From Fidelibacterota bacterium (GTDB taxonomy: Bacteria > Fidelibacterota > UBA8477), in the NCBI GenBank assembly GCA_021734045.1, contig JAIPJR010000019.1:1-37209 (forward strand): 37,209 bases of DNA. The letters run 5' to 3'. Numbering within the stretch: the first letter of the stretch is position 1; the number at the start of each line of letters is the position of its first letter. This document shows, piece by piece, positions 32,261 to 37,209 of this stretch. Position numbers and translations under genes: made by a program. The notes below the pieces were generated by a model. It did no database searches. It saw only the letters and a list, made by a program, of their open reading frames with translations, and was not told the DNA's origin.

Positions 32261-32649
32261 TTGCGCAGCATGCTTTCGTTGAATGCACCAGGCAGTAAAT
32301 CCCGTGAGGTAGTGCGAGTCGTATTTCCGTTTTCGTCTACCAGAATCACCGGCACGTCCCCACAGAGTTCCCAAATCACCTGCCTACAAGCGCCGCAGGG
32401 CGGAACGCCATCTTCTGATGCTACCACCAGGCTGTTGAATTTTTTCTCGCCGGCGGCGATAGCCGCGCTTAATGCATTTCGCTCAGCGCAAACAGTAAGT
32501 CCGTAGCTGGCATTCTCCACATTACAGCCAGTGAAGAAATTACCATTATCTGTCATAACAGCCGCGCCCACTTTGAACCGGGAGTAAGGCGCATAGGCAT
32601 TTTCCTGGACCTTCTGTGCCGCTTGAATCAGTTCGGTATTATTTTTCAT
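32257..32649 (-). CDS. cdd: Cytidine deaminase
   Basis: Zinc hydrolase that deaminates cytidine/deoxycytidine to uridine/deoxyuridine. The zinc/catalytic motifs are 'TVCAERNA' (Cys plus catalytic Glu) and 'PPCGACRQVIWE', with substrate motif 'NVENASYG'. About 130 aa, the size of the homotetrameric type. ATG 32649 (MKNNTEL) avoids overlap with the rhomboid gene and starts 4 nt after its stop; 32667 is an alternative. Overlaps udk by 4 nt. Confidence 0.95.
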   Translation of the reverse strand: MKNNTELIQAAQKVQENAYAPYSRFKVGAAVMTDNGNFFTGCNVENASYGLTVCAERNALSAAIAAGEKKFNSLVVASEDGVPPCGACRQVIWELCGDVPVILVDENGNTTRTTSRDLLPGAFNESMLRK

Positions 32650-32653
32650 TTCT

Positions 32654-33295
32654 CTATATCCATTCATGAATTTTTAATTGCCGGTAAAGCAAGTATAGCA
32701 CCATTCCGGTAATAAATCCGCCGATATGTGCCATGTAGGCTACGCTCTCACCGGCGCCAGCCCGGGCCTGGGAGAGAAATTGGAGTGCAATCCAGATGCC
32801 GATGTAATAGACGGCGCTGATTTCTTTGAAAATTACAAAGAATAACCAGGTGAGAATCTGCGCGCGCGGGAACCGGATGATATACGCACCCATAATGCCG
32901 CTAATGCTGCCGGATGCACCCACCAGTACACCAGGATTATTCGCACCAAAACCAGGATCAAGGTGCACCTCCATCAGCGCCGCACCAATCCCACAGAGCA
33001 GGTAAAAAACCACAAATCCGCCGTGTCCCATAGCGCCTTCGATATTGTCACCGAAGATATAGAGGAAAAACATATTAAATACCAGATGAGCCAGGCCACC
33101 ATGGACAAACTGATAGGTAAAAAGCTCGATAAAACCCAAATGACTGCCGGTTAGTAATCGGTCTTCCCACAATCCCAGGTTATCCAGCGGGACAATTAGT
33201 CCAAGCAGATAAAGGATGATATTGACAGCAATCAGGGTGTAAACAACTGTGGGCTGCAGAAGGCGTGGGTTATTATCACGGAGGGGGATAAACAT
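32654..33295 (-). CDS. Rhomboid family intramembrane serine protease
   Basis: Six or so TM segments in 213 aa. The catalytic Ser is in 'GASGSISGIMGAY' and the His in 'AHIGGFITGM'; the oxyanion-type region is 'HGGLAHLVFNMFFLYIFGD' (HxxxN pattern). All residues of the Ser-His dyad are intact. Cleaves TM segments of membrane proteins; target unknown. Its ATG shares one base with the M23 gene stop (TAATG), so translation is coupled, and it opens onto the nucleoside-salvage genes. Confidence 0.93.
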   Translation of the reverse strand: MFIPLRDNNPRLLQPTVVYTLIAVNIILYLLGLIVPLDNLGLWEDRLLTGSHLGFIELFTYQFVHGGLAHLVFNMFFLYIFGDNIEGAMGHGGFVVFYLLCGIGAALMEVHLDPGFGANNPGVLVGASGSISGIMGAYIIRFPRAQILTWLFFVIFKEISAVYYIGIWIALQFLSQARAGAGESVAYMAHIGGFITGMVLYLLYRQLKIHEWI

Positions 33296-35469
33296 TACTG
33301 CACACTGAACGAATAGCGGTTCACAGATCGGTTGCCGGCCTGATCTGAAAGTGTGATCTCTAACCGGTAACTGCCCGCTTGCGTTTCGGGCAGCAGCCAG
33401 TATGAAATTTCCTGGCGCAAGGGGTTGTAGTCCGGGAAAATTTTTTCATTGTTCAATGTGGCTTCGTCAATTCGCACCGTAGCAGTTCGTTCCGGTAAAT
33501 TATCAGTTATCTTGAAGAGAAGTTTATCACCGGGTCGGTATTTGGTCCCGGAGGAAATAGCTGTAAGCTCAGGTGATGTCGTATCGACCAGCAGGAGATA
33601 TTCACCGGCACCGGGCAGCTCACCTTCGAGCCACGGTCCGTTCGTGTCCGTGCGAATTTTAATCAGCCGGTGACCCTTTCGCTTGTACAGATGCCAGACA
33701 TCAACTTTGCCTGCTCCCACATAAAAGCGGGTATCCGCATACACTGAATCATCCCCGTTGGGCAATGTAATCCGAAAACCCGGCCAGACAGCGCCGTCAA
33801 TTTCCATGGCCAGGGTATCAACCTCAAAAAAAATCCTGGATATTATATTGGAACGCGCGGCTTGTAATCGCACGACCAGCGCCCCCTCCATTAATTCTAC
33901 ATCCAATGAATCACCAGACAGGAGTGCTTGCCATTTCTGCAGGTCATACACGCGTGTTTTGTCCGGGGTAACACGCAGGGAGAACTGGTGATACTTCAAC
34001 GCATCCTCGGCCGAAATCGCGTGACTTTCAGCATGGGTGTCTGAGACGGTATTTAAGGGTATCCGGAGCGTATCCGTATATCCCACAAGATCTATGTAGG
34101 GGGGGAAATACCAGGGTGTGGTGGTTACAAGTTTGAGTAATTTACCATATGGCGTTGCCGCCCAATTGTACTGAAGCGCTGGTGGCAGTTGATTTTTCGG
34201 CTGGAGCAACTGGACCCGTTCAGTTGGGACCCCTTCGCCACGACTGATTGCCTGAATTCCCGAATCTATCCCCTCTGGTAATTCAAATTCCCAGGTGGTG
34301 CGCTTGGTGTTGTAGTAGATTGTTTTCGGCAGCAGAGGCTCTCCCGGATTATTTTGAAAGTCAATCTGGACCGGTCTCGCCATTTTACCGTTGCGGGTGA
34401 AGCGATAAAGCGTCTCATTAACCTTTTCGGCGGACCAGATTGCAGGAATCGCCTCTTGGTTATTTGTGGTTCCCTGCACGGTCGTCTGATTGCCGTTATA
34501 GTCTTCCAGAACCAGTTTCCACCTGTAATCACCGGGTGGCGTCCGCAGATAACCATTCTCCCCAGGCAGAAAAAAATCCAGTCCGGGTTCGATACCATTT
34601 TGATAAAGTCGCGTGAAACGCCAATTGGTCAAATCGGCATAGAGCGGGCGATGAGATGACACCAAGTCGGCCGTCTCGAAGGGAAGTTGATCGTAGGTCA
34701 TTTCAATCACCAGTGAATCGTCCAGAAAGAAGCGCGCTTTATAAATGGCATACTTATTCAGTGTCCCATTTGACACATCAAAGCTATTGAATTCAATACC
34801 ATAGGGATCGGCAGTATGAATAGATTCTTGCACCACATAATTTCTTTTCTTACCCGGTTCTGGAATGTTGATGAAATAGGGGAGCTTGCTACCATTAATC
34901 CTGCTGTGTTCACCCAGGGGAACAAATGCCAGAAAATTAATGAACGGAGCTTGTGTATCTCGGATCTGACTATAGAACTGCATGGGATTGATGGGAATAT
35001 TGGCTGAATCCCGCACTTCAAAATGGAGGTGAGGAAATCGGGTTCCGGAAACTCCAGACCAGGCGAGAATCTCACCTTGATTCACCCGCAGGTGATTTTC
35101 AGGAAATTTAATGTCGGTTGCATACCGTTGTGATTTTTTCTGTTCAGCGCGCAGCTGTTTTTCAAGCACAGGCGTGAAATGCTCCAGGTGCGCGTACACC
35201 GCACGCCTGCCGTCATCCAGTTTTAAGAATAAAACTTTGCCATAGCCCCAATAACCAGCACTGATTCGTTCGATGTATCCGTCTGTGATTGCCTGACAGG
35301 GGACGCCCATTTCACCCCAGGTCTTGACGTCAATACCGGCGTGAAAATGTCCATCACGGTACTCGCAGAATGTGGCTGAAAGATAGGGCTTGGCTTTTAA
35401 TGGCCACACATAGTCAGAAGCGGTTAGCGTGAGGGTGCCCAGCAGTAGAATAGAGAATAGGCGTAACAT
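33295..35469 (-). CDS. M23 family metallopeptidase with C-terminal beta domains
   Basis: Exported LytM-type peptidase of about 724 aa. The signal peptide is MLRLFSILLLGTLTLTA. The M23 domain is at ~20-170 with zinc ligands in 'HFHAGIDVKTW' (HxxxD) and 'FPHLHFEV' (HxH), plus 'VYAHLEHF'. It probably cuts peptidoglycan cross-links or other peptides in the periplasm. The remaining ~550 residues are predicted beta-rich with Ig-like pieces ('TTPELTAISSGTKYRPGDKLLFKITDN'-like region) and no T9SS domain. ATG 35469 is chosen since it begins the signal peptide; the 60 residues upstream in the ORF track overlap the divergent gene. First gene of the minus-strand operon. Confidence 0.88.
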   Translation of the reverse strand: MLRLFSILLLGTLTLTASDYVWPLKAKPYLSATFCEYRDGHFHAGIDVKTWGEMGVPCQAITDGYIERISAGYWGYGKVLFLKLDDGRRAVYAHLEHFTPVLEKQLRAEQKKSQRYATDIKFPENHLRVNQGEILAWSGVSGTRFPHLHFEVRDSANIPINPMQFYSQIRDTQAPFINFLAFVPLGEHSRINGSKLPYFINIPEPGKKRNYVVQESIHTADPYGIEFNSFDVSNGTLNKYAIYKARFFLDDSLVIEMTYDQLPFETADLVSSHRPLYADLTNWRFTRLYQNGIEPGLDFFLPGENGYLRTPPGDYRWKLVLEDYNGNQTTVQGTTNNQEAIPAIWSAEKVNETLYRFTRNGKMARPVQIDFQNNPGEPLLPKTIYYNTKRTTWEFELPEGIDSGIQAISRGEGVPTERVQLLQPKNQLPPALQYNWAATPYGKLLKLVTTTPWYFPPYIDLVGYTDTLRIPLNTVSDTHAESHAISAEDALKYHQFSLRVTPDKTRVYDLQKWQALLSGDSLDVELMEGALVVRLQAARSNIISRIFFEVDTLAMEIDGAVWPGFRITLPNGDDSVYADTRFYVGAGKVDVWHLYKRKGHRLIKIRTDTNGPWLEGELPGAGEYLLLVDTTSPELTAISSGTKYRPGDKLLFKITDNLPERTATVRIDEATLNNEKIFPDYNPLRQEISYWLLPETQAGSYRLEITLSDQAGNRSVNRYSFSVQ

Positions 35470-35563
35470 GGGCGGAAAATTACATGAACAGCCAGGAAAA
35501 ACCACCTGAAAGAAGCCGTATCCTCTATTGGTAAGGCTGTCTTCCGCGCGTATTTTTCCGGCG

Positions 35564-36076
35564 ATGCTGAGTCTGTTTACCACAAGAAATCCCAAAATAC
35601 GACCGGAGCCGGTAAGCATCAAGAAACGCCTGGCTGAAGTCCATCGCATCCTGCTTGTCTATCCCTTACATATCCCACATGCCCGTGTGGCACGCTACAC
35701 GCTGGCCCGGCTCACGGTGATGCCTAATCCATTTGAAATTTTTGTGGCAGCTACGGAGCGGGTTATCAAGCATGTTCACCTGGAGTCCGGTAATATTCTC
35801 CCCATCCGGGTTTCATCCCGCAGCGGTGATGTTGTTGCTGACAGCGTTTCCAGCTGGTCTGTGCAGTCTTTTGACGCGACAGTGTGCCTTGCCCCAGAGC
35901 CGGGCGATGATTTAATGGCATTGGTACGACGCATCAAATCTCCGATGACCATTGGGTTTTCAGATGGCGGAGGCGATCATCGTTTTACCGTAGAAATGGT
36001 GAAACGTGAGACCGAGTTTTTGGAAAACTCTTATGGGAGTGTATTGGGGTTGTTTGGGTTAAAATCAGTTAGGTAG
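35564..36076 (+). CDS. Hypothetical protein, weakly GT9-like
   Basis: 170 aa, no confident family. The layout is an N-terminal basic stretch (SIKKRLAEVHRILLVYP), a strand-helix core, then 'SFDATVCLAPEPGDDLMALVRRIKSPMTIGFSDGGGD', which recalls the middle of glycosyltransferase family 9 (heptosyltransferase-like) proteins but without the nucleotide-sugar C-terminal half. It could be a truncated or degenerate GT9-type protein or a separate small family. No signal peptide. Divergent from the M23 gene with a ~95-nt gap. Start at ATG 35564; TTG 35528 would extend it. Confidence 0.6.
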   Translation: MLSLFTTRNPKIRPEPVSIKKRLAEVHRILLVYPLHIPHARVARYTLARLTVMPNPFEIFVAATERVIKHVHLESGNILPIRVSSRSGDVVADSVSSWSVQSFDATVCLAPEPGDDLMALVRRIKSPMTIGFSDGGGDHRFTVEMVKRETEFLENSYGSVLGLFGLKSVR

Positions 36077-36096
36077 AATAATCAACTAAGTGTATC

Positions 36097-36117
36097 AGAA
36101 AAACCGGCTTACTGGTT
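36097..36117 (-). terminator. Terminator at the 3' end of the DksA/TraR-like gene
   Basis: On the minus strand AACCAG-taag-CCGGTT (one G-T pair) is followed by TTTCTGAT, giving a short hairpin and T tract that overlaps the stop codon. Confidence 0.4.
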
Positions 36118-36504
36118 GTTATTATTGCGCTGATTAGCAAGCTCTTTACAATGGACATGATACTTGGCAATGGGGACTGCCATGAGGCGTTGTTCCTCAA
36201 TGAGTTCACCGCAAATTCCACAGATACCATAGGTTTTATCAGCGACGCGCTCCAGCGCTGCTTCAATCTCTTTCAGATATTTTGCCTGTCGGTGGGCAAA
36301 CATGCTGGTTTTTTCACGCTCCTGCATATCCGTTCCCACATCTGCCATGTGGTAAGTCATGGAAGAAAGTTCGCCTGAGCCATCCGTAATGGTCTGGTGA
36401 AGCTCGGCTTTTTGATAATCAAAATCTTCCAGAATCTTGTTCCGCTCGTCCACCAGGAGGTCGTTAAATTTTTTCAGTGTTTTATCATCAAATTGTTTTG
36501 CCAT
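36109..36504 (-). CDS. DksA/TraR-type zinc-finger protein
   Basis: 131 aa with an N-terminal coiled-coil region ('LKKFNDLLVDERNKILEDFDYQKAEL') and a C-terminal zinc finger ('GICGICGELIEEQRL' and 'YHVHCKE'). The order fits the TraR/DksA family that binds the RNA polymerase secondary channel. The second half of the finger has His-x-x-Cys-like residues (HVHC) where CxxC is usual. ATG 36504 (MAKQF) has GAGGAA at a good distance; ATG 36510 is too close to it. A poly-Asn tail (RNNNNQ) ends the protein. Confidence 0.87.
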   Translation of the reverse strand: MAKQFDDKTLKKFNDLLVDERNKILEDFDYQKAELHQTITDGSGELSSMTYHMADVGTDMQEREKTSMFAHRQAKYLKEIEAALERVADKTYGICGICGELIEEQRLMAVPIAKYHVHCKELANQRNNNNQ

Positions 36505-36697
36505 GGTCATTTCCTCACCGTTAAAGCTTGGTGAATATAGAATACGAGACACTTAAGACAAGGAATTTCGGCAGGTCCCGAAGGCATTGAAATTGTGCAG
36601 TTTCGATGCTGGATAAAATGTTTGGTGAGCGGTACTGTCCCACATATATTTGCGCCGCTTTGATAACGCTAATAAAACATATCATGGGATAGTTTTT

Positions 36698-37024
36698 ATG
36701 GAAAGTATTATCTGTCCGGAATGTGGTGAACCGTTGACTGAAGAGGGACTGGCGAAGTCGCTCATCTGTCCCCATTGTGGCACGAATTTAAAAGATAAAA
36801 AGTACATGGATTTTTTGGAGTTTTTGATGGTCTCCGAGATCGTTGAGGACATCGATTTTTTTGACGAGAGTGTTTACGGGGAAGAATACATCAAATACGA
36901 AGCCACTGAATTTGATGACATGGAAGAGTCAGCCCATCAGCCTAACCCACCTGAGTGGGATAATGAAACAGAAGAACAGGAAGAAGAATGGGGGGAAGAC
37001 AGCGGCAACAAGTGGGAGGACTGA
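36698..37024 (+). CDS. Zinc-ribbon protein with acidic C-terminus
   Basis: 108 aa, unnamed. Two CxxC pairs ('ICPECGE' and 'LICPHCGT') form a zinc ribbon in the first 30 residues. A short helix ('YMDFLEFLMVSEIVEDIDFF') follows, then a strongly acidic tail rich in Asp/Glu and Trp ('EEQEEEWGED'). Cytoplasmic. It may bind nucleic-acid proteins or RNA polymerase, but this is a guess. ATG 36698 is preferred to 36650, which adds an unlikely leader. The DUF3467 gene begins 27 nt later and may share its transcript. Confidence 0.7.
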   Translation: MESIICPECGEPLTEEGLAKSLICPHCGTNLKDKKYMDFLEFLMVSEIVEDIDFFDESVYGEEYIKYEATEFDDMEESAHQPNPPEWDNETEEQEEEWGEDSGNKWED

Positions 37025-37051
37025 TCCCGCGGTCAGGTCGTCTGGATTAAT

Positions 37052-37209
37052 ATGGAAAATAAAAAGCAAAAACCGCAGCAATTACAGATTCACGTCGGCG
37101 AGAAGGTCGCCGATGGTGAATACGCCAATCTGGCGGTAATCACCCACTCAAACGCTGAGTTTATCTTGGATTTTATACGGGTAATGCCGGGCTCACCCAA
37201 AGCAAATGT
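37052..37209 (+). CDS. DUF3467 family protein (3' partial)
   Basis: The first 52 codons are seen; the gene runs off the window. 'LQIHVGEKVADGEYANLAVITHSNAEFILDFIRVMPGSPKA' matches the DUF3467 family, small conserved bacterial proteins of unknown function. Not in the ORF track because it is cut by the edge. Confidence 0.8.
   Translation, partial: MENKKQKPQQLQIHVGEKVADGEYANLAVITHSNAEFILDFIRVMPGSPKAN

Noticed and set aside
1-37209. CRISPR arrays, tRNA/rRNA genes, insertion sequences, phage genes
   Set aside because: No direct-repeat arrays, cloverleaf-like regions, transposase or phage motifs were seen by eye; a tRNAscan or ISfinder search was not possible.

Overview
The window looks like a chromosomal contig from a Gram-negative member of the FCB (Fibrobacteres-Chlorobi-Bacteroidetes) superphylum. 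It resembles uncultured lineages such as Marinimicrobia, KSB1 or Calditrichota more than a classical Bacteroidete. The grounds are three or four large secreted proteins ending in a type IX secretion (T9SS) sorting domain with the PNPFN signature and a GxY/IFL...K end, C25 (gingipain-type) peptidase domains combined with dockerin repeats, and roughly 50% GC. No rRNA, tRNA, CRISPR array, insertion sequence or phage gene was seen. Phylum assignment is inference; no marker gene is present to settle it.

Left third (1-16.1 kb, all + strand): a cluster of giant exported proteins. In order: the C-terminal part of a C25-like protein ending in a dockerin (cut by the left edge); a 1003-aa protein with about sixteen ~55-aa W-x-D-x-R repeats; an M14 zinc carboxypeptidase; a C25-like protein only 6 nt downstream of it; and a 1391-aa C25-like protein carrying propeptide, dockerin and sorting domain. 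All three C25-like proteins share a 'SNGW...FWDDL' beta module. In both C25 domains visible here the GHG catalytic histidine position reads Trp. Two of the intergenic gaps share a near-identical AT-rich element.

Middle (16.1-28.4 kb): an OmpR-type response regulator with an in-frame TGA just before its conserved last strand, a HAMP-type histidine kinase and a small thioredoxin-like protein; on the minus strand a YkgJ-like Cys-cluster protein and an atypical SDR; then, on the plus strand, a PDZ/coiled-coil exported protein, a GNAT acetyltransferase, a dGTPase, a Gfo/Idh/MocA oxidoreductase and a beta-helix/TPR protein. A compact apparent metal-handling cassette follows: a perfect 20-bp palindrome, a DUF134/UPF0251 DNA-binding protein, a multi-TM putative heavy-metal exporter (translationally coupled) and a His-rich NifX/NifB-like protein.

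Right third (28.4-35.5 kb, minus strand): a tightly packed operon read right to left, M23 peptidase - rhomboid protease - cytidine deaminase - uridine kinase - thymidine kinase - NupC-type nucleoside transporter, followed by adenylate kinase and dephospho-CoA kinase. Together these import nucleosides and convert them to UMP/dTMP. A consistent but inferred lifestyle is a heterotroph that degrades external protein and salvages nucleosides. The right end holds a small GT9-like hypothetical protein, a DksA/TraR-type zinc-finger protein, a zinc-ribbon protein with an acidic tail, and the start of a DUF3467 protein cut by the window edge. There is no gene-free stretch longer than 300 bases.
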